DNA of 64,000 bases from GCA-2401155 sp045047085 (lineage in GTDB: Bacteria; Pseudomonadota; Alphaproteobacteria; Rhizobiales; Rhizobiaceae): the NCBI GenBank assembly GCA_045047085.1, contig JASFYT010000002.1, forward strand, positions 1 to 64,000, written 5' to 3'. A program made the translations under genes and the position numbers. Below the pieces are notes generated by a model. It searched no databases. It saw nothing but the letters and a program-made list of their open reading frames with translations, and was not told the DNA's origin. This document shows, piece after piece, positions 15,449-24,310 of the stretch. Each line of letters begins with the position of its first letter. The first letter of the stretch is position 1.

Positions 15449-16486
15449 TTGGCTGAAAAGACGGCATTGATTACAGGTATCACCGGGCAGGACGGTGCAT
15501 ATCTGGCAGAACTCCTTCTCAAAAAAGGGTATCAGGTTCACGGTATGAAACGGCGGACGTCGCTATTTAATACGTCCAGAATTGATTATTTGTTCGAAGG
15601 CGAATACGGCCAAAAAGGCCAATTCCAACTTCATCATGGGGATATGACTGATTCATCCAGCCTGATGCATATCATGCAGGTGGTTCAACCGGATGAGGTC
15701 TACAATCTCGCGGCACAAAGCCATGTGGCGGTTTCATTTGAAGAACCTGAATATACGGCCAATTCTGATGCACTCGGCGCTCTTAGGCTGCTGGAAGCTA
15801 TCAGGATATTGGGTCTATCAAATAAGTCCCGATTTTATCAGGCTTCAACTTCTGAACTTTACGGTGATGTGCGTGAAACTCCACAAAATGAAAATACCCC
15901 GTTTTATCCAAGAAGCCCTTATGCGGTTGCGAAAATTTACGCCTATTGGATCACCGTCAATTACCGGGAGGCCTATAATATTTTTGCCTGTAACGGTATT
16001 CTATTCAATCATGAATCGCCTCTGCGTGGCGAGACCTTCGTTACACGCAAGATTACGAGAGCGCTGACTCGCATTAAAATGGGTGTTCAAGAATCCCTTT
16101 CACTGGGGAATATGGATGCTTTGCGCGATTGGGGACATGCGCGTGATTATGTGCAAATGGCATGGCTGATGCTGCAACAAGATGAGGCTGATGATTATGT
16201 TATTGCCACAGGCGAGCAATATTCCGTGCGTGATTTTGTAAACGAAACAGCCAAGGTGTTAGGCATGCAAATTGACTGGAAAGGTGCTGGAACCCAGGAA
16301 AAGGGTTATGATGCAGCTACTGGCAAATGCATAATAAAAGTGGATGAGCGCTATTTCCGTCCTACCGAAGTGGAGACTTTGCTGGGTGACGCTTCAAAGG
16401 CTCGGGAAAAACTGGGTTGGAAATCTCAAACAAGTTTTGAAGAACTTGTTCGTGAAATGGTCGAGAGTGATTTGGCACAGCTATGA
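15449..16486 (+). CDS. gmd: GDP-mannose 4,6-dehydratase
   Basis: 345 residues, extended short-chain dehydrogenase. The NADP-binding motif is TGITGQDG near residue 9; active-site elements are the STSELYGDV stretch, YxxxK (YAVAK) and the Gmd-specific NHESPLRGETFVTRKIT. It converts GDP-mannose to GDP-4-keto-6-deoxy-mannose in the cytoplasm, the first step to GDP-L-fucose. The start is a TTG with GGAG 7 bases upstream; no ATG is available before the Rossmann motif. It overlaps fcl by four bases (ATGA). Confidence 0.95.
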   Translation: MAEKTALITGITGQDGAYLAELLLKKGYQVHGMKRRTSLFNTSRIDYLFEGEYGQKGQFQLHHGDMTDSSSLMHIMQVVQPDEVYNLAAQSHVAVSFEEPEYTANSDALGALRLLEAIRILGLSNKSRFYQASTSELYGDVRETPQNENTPFYPRSPYAVAKIYAYWITVNYREAYNIFACNGILFNHESPLRGETFVTRKITRALTRIKMGVQESLSLGNMDALRDWGHARDYVQMAWLMLQQDEADDYVIATGEQYSVRDFVNETAKVLGMQIDWKGAGTQEKGYDAATGKCIIKVDERYFRPTEVETLLGDASKAREKLGWKSQTSFEELVREMVESDLAQL

Positions 16487-17442
16487 ACCAAAATTCCGAT
16501 AAACAACGTGTTTTTCTAACTGGCGGTGGCGGCATGGTTGGCCGTAATTTGCTTCGTTCTGATGGCGCGAAAAAATTTGAGATATTTGCGCCCTTGCGAG
16601 CTGAAGTTGACTTACGCGATTATGATGCGGTCTTGGCGCAGATGCGCAGGTTCAAACCTGATGTGGTCATTCATACTGCCGGTCTGGTTGGCGGGATAAT
16701 GGCCAACATGAAAGACCCGTTGTCATATCTGGTTGAAAACTTGGATATCGGACGCAATGTGGTTCTGGCTGCCCGCGAGGCAGGCGTTCCGCGACTGATA
16801 AATTTGGGTTCCTCATGCATGTACCCGCGCAATATTGAGGTGCCGTTGCGCGAAGACATGCTTCTTACAGGAGAACTGGAGCCAACCAATGAAGGTTATG
16901 CGTTGGCCAAAATTACTGTAGCCCGCATGTGTAAGTATTTAAGCGAGCAGGATTCCGGTTTTAACTACAAAACGCTGATACCATGCAATTTATATGGTCC
17001 GTTCGATAAATTTGATCCGGCACGCTCTCACTTGATCCCGGCGATAATAGCGAAAGTTCATAAAGCAAAAACCAATAATTCCAGCACTGTTGAAATCTGG
17101 GGTGATGGATCAGCGCTACGCGAATTTATGTATGCGGGCGATCTGATTAACTTCATCTGGCATGGACTTAGGAAATTCGAAACCCTGCCAAATGTTATTA
17201 ATGTGGGTCCGGGCAAGGACAACTCCATCTTTGAATATTACCAATCAGTGGCGAACGTACTTGGCTGGCAAGGCGAATTTACATTCAATCTGGATCGCCC
17301 GGTGGGTATGAAGCAGAAGGTTGTTTCAACAGCGCTTCTCGATAAAACCGGTTGGAAGACTAGCCAGTCTCTGGATGAAGGTATTGAGAAAACCTATCAG
17401 TATTTTCTGGAAAACATTGATGAATGGCAACTCGACGAGTAG
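16483..17442 (+). CDS. fcl: GDP-L-fucose synthase
   Basis: 319 residues. Rossmann motif TGGGGMVGR near residue 11; SSCMYPR supplies the catalytic Ser (and Cys), and YALAK gives the Tyr/Lys pair; NLYGPFDKFDP and WGDGSALREFMYAGDL are family blocks. It is a dual epimerase-reductase that makes GDP-L-fucose from the Gmd product. The start ATG lies inside the gmd stop (ATGA), so the two are coupled. GDP-fucose would feed surface polysaccharide or LPS, but no glycosyltransferase is adjacent. Confidence 0.93.
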   Translation: MNQNSDKQRVFLTGGGGMVGRNLLRSDGAKKFEIFAPLRAEVDLRDYDAVLAQMRRFKPDVVIHTAGLVGGIMANMKDPLSYLVENLDIGRNVVLAAREAGVPRLINLGSSCMYPRNIEVPLREDMLLTGELEPTNEGYALAKITVARMCKYLSEQDSGFNYKTLIPCNLYGPFDKFDPARSHLIPAIIAKVHKAKTNNSSTVEIWGDGSALREFMYAGDLINFIWHGLRKFETLPNVINVGPGKDNSIFEYYQSVANVLGWQGEFTFNLDRPVGMKQKVVSTALLDKTGWKTSQSLDEGIEKTYQYFLENIDEWQLDE

Positions 17443-17488
17443 CGCCCGATTTTGCTTATCGCGTGTATCGTGACAAGCATTATCAATG

Positions 17489-18058
17489 TTATTCGAGTTT
17501 AAGTTGATCGAGGATATCGTCCGTCTTTAGGACTGTCGCAAATTCACCGTGCAAATTGCTGAGTGACATGGAATGCACTTCTTCAGGCGTATGGATTTTT
17601 CCATCCGGGCCGGTATGACCGTAGGCCCAAACACCATCAGCCACATAGTACGTATCGAAGCCCAGGTTTCCTGCCATACGAGTTGTTGTTTCTACGCAGT
17701 GATTTGCTGTACCACCGCACATGATAAGCTGGCTGATCCCTTGATCACGCAAATCCTGCTCTAAACTTGTACCAATGAAGCTGCTGTTTACATGTTTGAT
17801 ATAGACCGCTTCACCATCCATGGATTTCACAAAATCCTGAACCTCAGCACCGGGCAGACCCGCAGTGAACGGCGATCCATCCTCAAGGGAGTGATGGTGG
17901 ATATGGCAAACTTTCAATCCGGCAACGCGAAATGCTTCAAGTAATTTAGCTATATTAGCTTCCGCATCAGGCTCACTGCGTGGAACATTGTTTTGCGCAA
18001 ATTGAACAAACGCCATTTGAACATCAATAATTAGCAAAGCAATTTTTGATCGATCCAT
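17489..18058 (-). CDS. isochorismatase-family cysteine hydrolase
   Basis: 189 residues. The catalytic triad is visible: Asp in LLIIDVQMAF, Lys in VYIKHVNSSF and Cys in GGTANHCVETT. Family members hydrolyse isochorismate, nicotinamide, N-carbamoylsarcosine or related amides; the sequence does not settle which. It lies 21 bp downstream of the molybdenum hydroxylase genes on the same strand and is probably co-transcribed, which would suit an N-heterocycle degradation route in which the hydroxylated ring is later opened and its amide cleaved. That link is inference. Confidence 0.8.
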   Translation of the reverse strand: MDRSKIALLIIDVQMAFVQFAQNNVPRSEPDAEANIAKLLEAFRVAGLKVCHIHHHSLEDGSPFTAGLPGAEVQDFVKSMDGEAVYIKHVNSSFIGTSLEQDLRDQGISQLIMCGGTANHCVETTTRMAGNLGFDTYYVADGVWAYGHTGPDGKIHTPEEVHSMSLSNLHGEFATVLKTDDILDQLKLE

Positions 18059-18079
18059 CAGTATTTCCTTATCTGGCGA

Positions 18080-20362
18080 TTACACAAAATCAATTTCCCC
18101 GGACAAAGGTAATTTGCGTATCCGCTTTCCGGTTGCTGCAAAAATTGCATTGGTGAGCGCAGGCGCTGCGGGCGGAGTTCCCGGTTCACCGGCTCCGCCC
18201 ATCTTATGGTAAGTTTGCAAAACTTCCACCTCAATTTTTGGACATTGGGCCATGCGCATTGCATCATAATCGTCAAAATTTCCCTGCTCGACCATGCCGT
18301 CCTTAAAGGTAATTTCTTGCCCCATGGCGGCTGAGAGACCAAAGACAATGCCAGACATCATCTGCGCTTCAATGTTCTTGGGATCGAGTGCGGTTCCGAT
18401 GTCTGTGGCACACCATACGTTTTCAATCACGATGCCCTCATCAGTAGCATTTACCTGAACGATTTCTGCCACCCAATTACCGAAGGACAACGACATGGCA
18501 AGCCCGCGTCCGCGCTTGCTGCCCGATGCAAATTTGGTATTTTTCCAATTGCTCATCTCGGCAACTTTATTCAATACACCAACGGCTGCTGGATAATTTT
18601 TTGCCAATTCAAGACGCAAGGCCAGCGGATCAAGTTCAGATTTTTCGGCGATTTCATCAAGGAAACACTCATGGGCCCATGCATTGTGGGAATAACCGAC
18701 AGAACGCCAGAAGCCCACCGGAATATCCACATCCACATGGCTCATGGTAACGCGATAATTTTCAATATCATAAGGTTGATCAAACAGACCATCGGCAATG
18801 GATTTATCCGGCCCCATTGGCGAAAGTGATGGAAATGTTCGGCCCATCAGGCTTTTGATGATGGAGGGAGACGCGACATGAATATCTAATGCGGCGGGAG
18901 CTTTGCCTTTACTAGTCAGTGCCCGAAGCTTGTATTTTGCTGCGGGACGATAGGTGTCATGGCGGACATCTTCTTCTCTTGTCCATGTAACCTTGATCGG
19001 TTTTCCCTTGGTGTGTTTGGCCATTTCTACAGCATAAAGTGTAAAATCCACATCAACACGGCGACCAAATCCACCGCCAAGATTGGTAGTATGCACATTG
19101 ATATCGCCCGCAGGGACATCAACGAGACCGGCGGCAGTCATTTGAATTATGGTTGGCGATTGATTGGGAGACCAGATATCAAGCACGCCATCTTTCCACC
19201 TGGCAGTGGCGTTCATTGGTTCCATGCAGGTATGAGCCAACCACGGTACGCGATATTCCGCGTTAAGCACGGTTTCACGCGAGGCGTCTGCAAAAGCAGT
19301 TTCCGTTTTACCGTCATCGCGCATGGTGTAACCGGGAGTGGTGGCAAGCGCATCGTCGAACAGAGCATAAATGCCGTCGTCGTCCGATGGATAAGCTGCT
19401 TCTCCCCATTCTACCTCCAGTGCCTCCGCCCCTTTGAAGGCTGCCCATGTGTTATCGGCAATGATGCCAAAGCCTTTTCCGGCGGGTGTTTCTAGCGGAA
19501 TGACGGATTGCACACCTGGCACGGCAAGAGCGAGACTATCGCGATATGAGATTGCCCCGGCGCCAAAGCGCGGGCTCATTTTTACAGTGCCATAAACCAT
19601 GTCAGGCAAATCCACATCGATGCCGAATATGGGTTGGCCAGTTACCTTGGCTGGAATATCGGCACGCATCTGGGATTTCCCGAGAAGTTTCCAATCGCTT
19701 TTTTCACGCAAAACAAGCTCTGATGGTGGTTCCAGCGTTGCAGCCTTGGCTGCCAATTCTCCATAGGTAAGCGACTTTCCAGAAGTTGGGTCGGTGACGG
19801 AGGCATTTCCGGTTTTTAAACTTTTTGCATCGACGTTAAATTCAATGGCCGCAGCGGCGACGAGCAAATGGCGAGCAGCGCAACCTGATTGACGCATTTT
19901 ATCGTAACCATCTTTGATCGATGTGGAACCGCCGGTTGCCTGAATGCCCAACAATTTCGCGATGGGCGGCATCATGGAACGGCTCGTTTCTGCGATGAAA
20001 CTTTCATCCAGAAACGGAAATGGCCCGGCATCTTCCATCATGGCCGCGTTAAAATAGGTCCAGTCTGCCGGTCCGTGTTCTACCTTCACTTGATCAAGGG
20101 TGACGTCCAGTTCTTCCGCGACCATTGCCGCAAGTGTCGTTTGCACCCCCTGCCCCATATCGGCACGCGGCGCGATGATGGTGATCGTGTTGTCCGCAGC
20201 AATTTTTACATATGGGTTGAAAGTGGCTTCACCCGTTGCCAGATCGTCTTCCAATGGATTTGGATAGGGTTTGCGCACATAGTAATATCCAACCGCCAAG
20301 CCGCCAGCGATTGCGGTAGCGCCTATCAAAAACGTACGTCTTGCAATTTTTCCAATACCCAT
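18080..20362 (-). CDS. molybdenum hydroxylase large subunit (IorB-like)
   Basis: 760 residues, xanthine dehydrogenase family, isoquinoline 1-oxidoreductase beta type. A twin-arginine-like signal (ARRTFLIGATAIAGG) at residues 8-22 points to export in folded form. The molybdopterin/MCD-binding blocks are seen in PRADMGQGVQTTLAAMVAEE near residue 65, TTNLGGGFGRRVDVDF near 432, SVGYSHNAWAHECFLDEI near 560 and the C-terminal catalytic-Glu context KMGGAGEPGTPPAAPALTNA near 733. It pairs with the 2Fe-2S subunit encoded 3 bp upstream. No cytochrome electron-acceptor subunit is adjacent. Confidence 0.88.
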   Translation of the reverse strand: MGIGKIARRTFLIGATAIAGGLAVGYYYVRKPYPNPLEDDLATGEATFNPYVKIAADNTITIIAPRADMGQGVQTTLAAMVAEELDVTLDQVKVEHGPADWTYFNAAMMEDAGPFPFLDESFIAETSRSMMPPIAKLLGIQATGGSTSIKDGYDKMRQSGCAARHLLVAAAAIEFNVDAKSLKTGNASVTDPTSGKSLTYGELAAKAATLEPPSELVLREKSDWKLLGKSQMRADIPAKVTGQPIFGIDVDLPDMVYGTVKMSPRFGAGAISYRDSLALAVPGVQSVIPLETPAGKGFGIIADNTWAAFKGAEALEVEWGEAAYPSDDDGIYALFDDALATTPGYTMRDDGKTETAFADASRETVLNAEYRVPWLAHTCMEPMNATARWKDGVLDIWSPNQSPTIIQMTAAGLVDVPAGDINVHTTNLGGGFGRRVDVDFTLYAVEMAKHTKGKPIKVTWTREEDVRHDTYRPAAKYKLRALTSKGKAPAALDIHVASPSIIKSLMGRTFPSLSPMGPDKSIADGLFDQPYDIENYRVTMSHVDVDIPVGFWRSVGYSHNAWAHECFLDEIAEKSELDPLALRLELAKNYPAAVGVLNKVAEMSNWKNTKFASGSKRGRGLAMSLSFGNWVAEIVQVNATDEGIVIENVWCATDIGTALDPKNIEAQMMSGIVFGLSAAMGQEITFKDGMVEQGNFDDYDAMRMAQCPKIEVEVLQTYHKMGGAGEPGTPPAAPALTNAIFAATGKRIRKLPLSGEIDFV

Positions 20363-20365
20363 GAT

Positions 20366-20818
20366 CTAGACCTCCATCTTTGCAGCGGCATGCTTGATGG
20401 CTGCCCTAATGCGCGGATAGGTTCCGCATCGACAAAGATTGGTCATAGCCTCGTCAATATCGGTATCGCTGGGCTTTGGGTTTTCCCTTAGCAGAGCACT
20501 TGCAGCCATTAGCTGGCCGGATTGACAATAGCCACATTGGGGCACCTGTTCGTCGATCCAGGCCTGTTGCAAAATGCTGAGATTATCCGTTGTTCCCATT
20601 GCTTCAATGGTGGTAACCGCGCCCTCGACATCGCCAACTGGCACTTGGCATGAGCGCACTGGCTCGCCATCTATGTGGACGGTACACGCGCCACATGCTG
20701 CAATGCCACAGCCAAATTTTGTACCCTTGAGACCAGCAATATCGCGCAATGCCCATAGCAACGGCATTTCCGTATCATTGCCCACTTCTGTGAGCGTTCC
20801 ATTGATATTCAACTGCAT
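20366..20818 (-). CDS. 2Fe-2S subunit of molybdenum hydroxylase (IorA-like)
   Basis: 150 residues. The N-terminal plant-type [2Fe-2S] site is CGIAACGACTVHIDG followed by CQVP; the C-terminal [2Fe-2S] helical domain has CGYCQSGQ and CRCGTYPRIR. Electrons pass from the Mo centre of the large subunit through these two clusters. The ATG at 20818 has GGAG 7 bases upstream and gives the family's normal length; an earlier start at 20899 adds an unrelated leader. It is the first gene of a three-gene unit with the large subunit and the isochorismatase-like gene. It has no signal of its own, so it would be co-exported with the large subunit. Confidence 0.9.
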   Translation of the reverse strand: MQLNINGTLTEVGNDTEMPLLWALRDIAGLKGTKFGCGIAACGACTVHIDGEPVRSCQVPVGDVEGAVTTIEAMGTTDNLSILQQAWIDEQVPQCGYCQSGQLMAASALLRENPKPSDTDIDEAMTNLCRCGTYPRIRAAIKHAAAKMEV

Positions 20819-21022
20819 AGCACTTCTCCGCCCGGTTTTGTTTCCTATGCATAAATATGGGTTCACAACTGCGTTTTTAAAGGAGAAATTTGCCTTCATC
20901 GCTTGTTATCGAATTGTAATAATCCTAGCGTGGGGACAATGGAACACTCAAGCGGCGCACCACTGCGAGTTTGACTTTCCAAATAGAATTCCATGTTCAA
21001 CATTAATATACCGGAGGACAAA

Positions 21023-22921
21023 ATGAAAAACCTGCTTAAATTTACTTTGGGTGCGACGCTTGCAACCTTTATGGGTCTTGCGTCAACATCGGCGCAAGCT
21101 GACTATACATTGACAATCTTGCATCTGAACGATTTTCACAGCCGCTTTTTACCGATCAACAAATATGATTCAACTTGTTCATCCAAAGACGTCGCGGCAA
21201 ATAAGTGTTTTGGCGGCATAGCGCGTTTAAAAACAAAAATTGATCAGCGTCGTAAGGCTATTTCCCGTGCCGGTGGCAATGTGGTTGTGCTTTCAGCCGG
21301 TGATATGTTTCAGGGCTCCCTGTTTTATACAACCTATAAAGGCAAGGCGACCGCCGATTTCATGAATGAAATGGGGTTTGATGCAATGGTTGTGGGCAAC
21401 CATGAATTTGATGATGGCTCTGAAGGGCTTGCAAAATTCATCGACAACACATCATTTCCAATAATTGGCGGCAACATTAATACTGACCTAGAGCCTTCTC
21501 TTAAGGGTAAAATTCTTCCCTATGTGATTATTGAGCAAGGTGGTCAGAAAATCGGTATTGTGGGTGTTTTAACGACGGACACGAAGGACGTTTCTTCCCC
21601 CGGTAAAAACATCAGTTTTACCGACACCATCACCTATCTTAATGCTGCTATTCCTGAAATTCAGGCCAAGGGCGCAAACAAAATTATTGTACTCACTCAC
21701 GTGGGTTTCAATGAAGATAAAGAGATAGCTGCAAAAGTTGCAGGTGTTGACGCTGTTGTTGGTGGTCACTCCAACACACTTCTTTCTAACTCTGCAAAAC
21801 GTGCCGAAGGTGCCTATCCTGCTGTTGTCAAAGGCAAAGACGGACGCGATGTACCAGTTGTTAGCGCCTATGCCTATTCCAAATACCTGGGCGAGCTGAA
21901 ACTTACATTCAATGATGCCGGCGAAGTAACAGCGTCTGGCGGCACAGCACATTTGCTCGATAGTTCGGTTACAGAAAACGCTGACTTTGCTACAAAAGTC
22001 GCTAACTTGAATGGACCTATTGAAGAGGTCAAAGCAAAAGTTGTTGGTTCTGCCAGCGACGTTATTGTTGGTGATCGTAAAATTTGCCGCGTGGAAGAGT
22101 GCGGCATGGGTAATCTGGTTGCCGATGCGATGCTTGAGCGGGTTAAAAAACAGGGTATCTCGATTGCGCTCACCAATAGTGGCGGTTTACGTGCTTCAAT
22201 TGATGCTGGTGAAATCACCATGGGCGAAGTGCTCATTGTGTTGCCATTTCAAAATACGCTTTCAACATTTCAGCTATCTGGTGCTGGCATTACAGCCTCA
22301 CTTGAAAATGGCGTGAGTCAGGTGGAAGACATCAAAGGTCGGTTCCCACAGATTTCCGGGCTACGGTTTGCGTGGGATAAATCGGTTGAAGCTGGCAAAG
22401 GTCGCATCAAACAAGTCCAGGTGATGGATGGCGACAAATGGACGGATATTGACCCGGCTGCAACCTATGGCGTTGTCACTAACAACTTTGTTCGTGGCGG
22501 TGGTGATGGCTACAAGATCTTCGCTAAAGATGGCAAAAACGCCTATGATTACGGCCCGGGCCTTGAGGTTGTGGTGGCTGATTATCTGGCTAACAACCAG
22601 AACTACAAACCTTATACAGACGGTCGCATCATTGAAGGTGCTACATTCGGCATGGCCAAAATGGAAATGAAAGCCGTAGTTAAAGCGCCCAAACCAATGA
22701 TGAAAAAGGACGCTATGAAAAAAGATACCATGATGAAGGATGGTATGAAAAAAGAAACAATGGCCGAAGGCACTTATATCATCAGGCGTGGTGACAGTCT
22801 TTGGAAAATTGCCAAAGTAAAATATGGCGACGGCAGAATGTGGAAAAAGATCAAAGCTGCTAATGATGCGGTGACTATCCGCAGGCTAAAAGTCGGCGAC
22901 AGTATCATGCTACCAAAATAA
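21023..22921 (+). CDS. periplasmic 5'-nucleotidase/metallophosphatase with C-terminal LysM
   Basis: 632 residues. The signal peptide covers residues 1-26. The calcineurin-like domain has LNDFHSRF, GDMFQGSLF, VGNHEFDDG and THVGFNEDK with GGHSN; the 5'-nucleotidase C-terminal domain has MGNLVADAMLERV, TNSGGLRASIDAGEI and the substrate-stacking NNFVRGGGDGYKIF. A Met/Lys/Asp-rich linker with MKKD-type repeats (about residues 555-583) leads to a single LysM domain (YIIRRGDSLWKIAKVKYGDG ... LKVGDSIMLPK) that should bind peptidoglycan. The enzyme likely salvages phosphate and nucleosides from nucleotides while tethered to the wall. The ATG has GGAGG 5 bases upstream. A strong terminator follows. Confidence 0.9.
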   Translation: MKNLLKFTLGATLATFMGLASTSAQADYTLTILHLNDFHSRFLPINKYDSTCSSKDVAANKCFGGIARLKTKIDQRRKAISRAGGNVVVLSAGDMFQGSLFYTTYKGKATADFMNEMGFDAMVVGNHEFDDGSEGLAKFIDNTSFPIIGGNINTDLEPSLKGKILPYVIIEQGGQKIGIVGVLTTDTKDVSSPGKNISFTDTITYLNAAIPEIQAKGANKIIVLTHVGFNEDKEIAAKVAGVDAVVGGHSNTLLSNSAKRAEGAYPAVVKGKDGRDVPVVSAYAYSKYLGELKLTFNDAGEVTASGGTAHLLDSSVTENADFATKVANLNGPIEEVKAKVVGSASDVIVGDRKICRVEECGMGNLVADAMLERVKKQGISIALTNSGGLRASIDAGEITMGEVLIVLPFQNTLSTFQLSGAGITASLENGVSQVEDIKGRFPQISGLRFAWDKSVEAGKGRIKQVQVMDGDKWTDIDPAATYGVVTNNFVRGGGDGYKIFAKDGKNAYDYGPGLEVVVADYLANNQNYKPYTDGRIIEGATFGMAKMEMKAVVKAPKPMMKKDAMKKDTMMKDGMKKETMAEGTYIIRRGDSLWKIAKVKYGDGRMWKKIKAANDAVTIRRLKVGDSIMLPK

Positions 22922-22938
22922 TAAGTGTAAGTAATTTG

Positions 22939-22973
22939 ATACCACCCTGTCAGTTGGCAGGGTGGTATTTTTG
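22939..22973 (+). terminator. Rho-independent terminator after the nucleotidase gene
   Basis: ATACCACCCTG pairs with CAGGGTGGTAT around an 8-nt loop, followed by a U-tract. The rest of the gap to 23185 (about 210 bp) shows no convincing gene and presumably holds the antiporter operon promoter. Confidence 0.9.
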
Positions 22974-23185
22974 TGTCTGCAGTACGAAAAAATTGTCTAT
23001 GGATATCTGGACTGTGCTGCCCATTTCAAATTTTAGCAATGATCCAAATTCCAGTTATATGTGGCTGAAATTGGTGACTGAACAAATTGCCTGTGTGAAC
23101 TGCACATTTCCGGTGTGTTTTCATATTGTTATTACAGCATCATTTCGCTAATTTGATAGAATATCAGAGGCGGGATACGAGCACT

Positions 23186-23662
23186 GTGCGTTTATTTGGA
23201 ACAGCAATTTTGATGATGGCCCTTTGGCTGTTGATGTCGGGCATTTATAAACCGCTCATCATCGGCTTTGGAATTCTGTCTGTTGTGCTGACCCTTTGGG
23301 TAACCCGCAAGATGGATTCTGTCGATGACGACGACGTTGAATTGCGGCTGGGAGTCTTCAGCGCCGCGATATATATCGGATGGTTACTGGTGGAAATTGT
23401 CAAAGCGAATTGGACCGTTATCAGGATTATCTTGTCGCCGAAAATGCCCATCAACCAAAACCTTTTTCGGATCAAATACAGTCAAAAATCCGATTTGGGT
23501 CAGGTGATTTTTGCCAATTCAATTACGCTAACTCCTGGCACTATCACCGTGGAAACCGAACCAGGGCAGTTTCTTGTTCATGCGGTCTCCTATTCTGACG
23601 ACGATCTCGATGCTCTGGCCGATATGGACGCCCATGTATCTGCAATCGAAACGGGGTCGTGA
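23186..23662 (+). CDS. mrpE: Mrp-type cation/H+ antiporter subunit E
   Basis: About 158 residues, MnhE/MbhA family. Two N-terminal helices (ILMMALWLLMSGIYKPLIIG) precede the conserved block LVEIVKANWTVIRIILSPKM, then a cytoplasmic domain with FANSITLTPGTITVETEPGQ. It is the first gene of a ten-gene operon for a multisubunit membrane antiporter. The GTG at 23186 gives the normal family length and N-terminus (VRLFGTAIL); a TTG at 23126 would add 20 residues with no family counterpart. It overlaps mrpF by one base (TGATG). Confidence 0.9.
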   Translation: MRLFGTAILMMALWLLMSGIYKPLIIGFGILSVVLTLWVTRKMDSVDDDDVELRLGVFSAAIYIGWLLVEIVKANWTVIRIILSPKMPINQNLFRIKYSQKSDLGQVIFANSITLTPGTITVETEPGQFLVHAVSYSDDDLDALADMDAHVSAIETGS

Positions 23663-23955
23663 TGTTTGAAGCTGCCGCCCTCGCCCTTTTTGTTGCCATG
23701 ATATTGGCGCTGTACCGGCTATTTGTCGGACCAAGTGTTTATGACCGGGTGATGGCGGTGAATATGTTCGGCACTCATACTGTGTTGTTCATTGGCATTT
23801 ACGGGTTTTTAACCGGGCGTCCCGATTTCCTTGATATCGCGCTGCTTTATGCTCTGATCAATTTTGTTGGCACCATCGCCATTCTAAAATTCTTTCGCTA
23901 CCGCGCCATTGGTGACATCTCTCAAGTTACGGAAAAAAAGGATACGGGCGCATGA
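23662..23955 (+). CDS. mrpF: Mrp-type antiporter subunit F
   Basis: 97 residues, three helices, MnhF/MbhB family. The conserved core is GPSVYDRVMAVNMFGTHTVL, followed by PDFLDIALLYALINFVGTIA. It is a small integral subunit that packs with E and G. The start overlaps the mrpE stop (TGATG) and the stop overlaps the mrpG start (ATGA). Confidence 0.92.
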   Translation: MFEAAALALFVAMILALYRLFVGPSVYDRVMAVNMFGTHTVLFIGIYGFLTGRPDFLDIALLYALINFVGTIAILKFFRYRAIGDISQVTEKKDTGA

Positions 23956-24281
23956 ATATGTTTATCGATATTCTTAGCTGGATTTCACTATTGGGTGGCG
24001 GTGCGTGCGTTATCATTGGTTCTATCGGAACAACACGATTTCCTGATTTCTGGTCACGCCTGCACGCGGCATCCGTTACCGATTCTGCCGGGATGTTGCT
24101 TTTGGTGCTTGGCATGTGCCTTCAGGCAGGCTTTACGTTGATCACAGTCAAATTGATTATCATAGGTATTTTCCTGTTTATCACCGGTCCAACAACAACC
24201 CACGCGGTAGCAAATGCTGCCTGGGTTTCCGGGTTGCGCCCCGATAAAAATACTTCCATGAAAAATCCAGAAGAAAAGTAG
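23952..24281 (+). CDS. mrpG: Mrp-type antiporter subunit G
   Basis: 109 residues, three helices, MnhG/MbhC (PhaG) family. Diagnostic segments are GSIGTTRFPDFWSRLHAASV near residue 25 and FITGPTTTHAVANAAW near residue 78. The start overlaps the mrpF stop (ATGA). Confidence 0.92.
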   Translation: MNMFIDILSWISLLGGGACVIIGSIGTTRFPDFWSRLHAASVTDSAGMLLLVLGMCLQAGFTLITVKLIIIGIFLFITGPTTTHAVANAAWVSGLRPDKNTSMKNPEEK

Positions 24282-24310
24282 CGATCATCGAAACCTTCAT
24301 CACCATCGTT

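Noticed and set aside
18959..19495. Long plus-strand frame (178 codons) inside the molybdenum hydroxylase gene
   Set aside because: The opposite strand encodes conserved cofactor-binding motifs throughout; this is an antisense shadow.
22999..23151. 51-codon frame between the nucleotidase terminator and mrpE
   Set aside because: No ribosome-binding site, cysteine-rich chance composition, and it occupies the expected promoter region of the antiporter operon.
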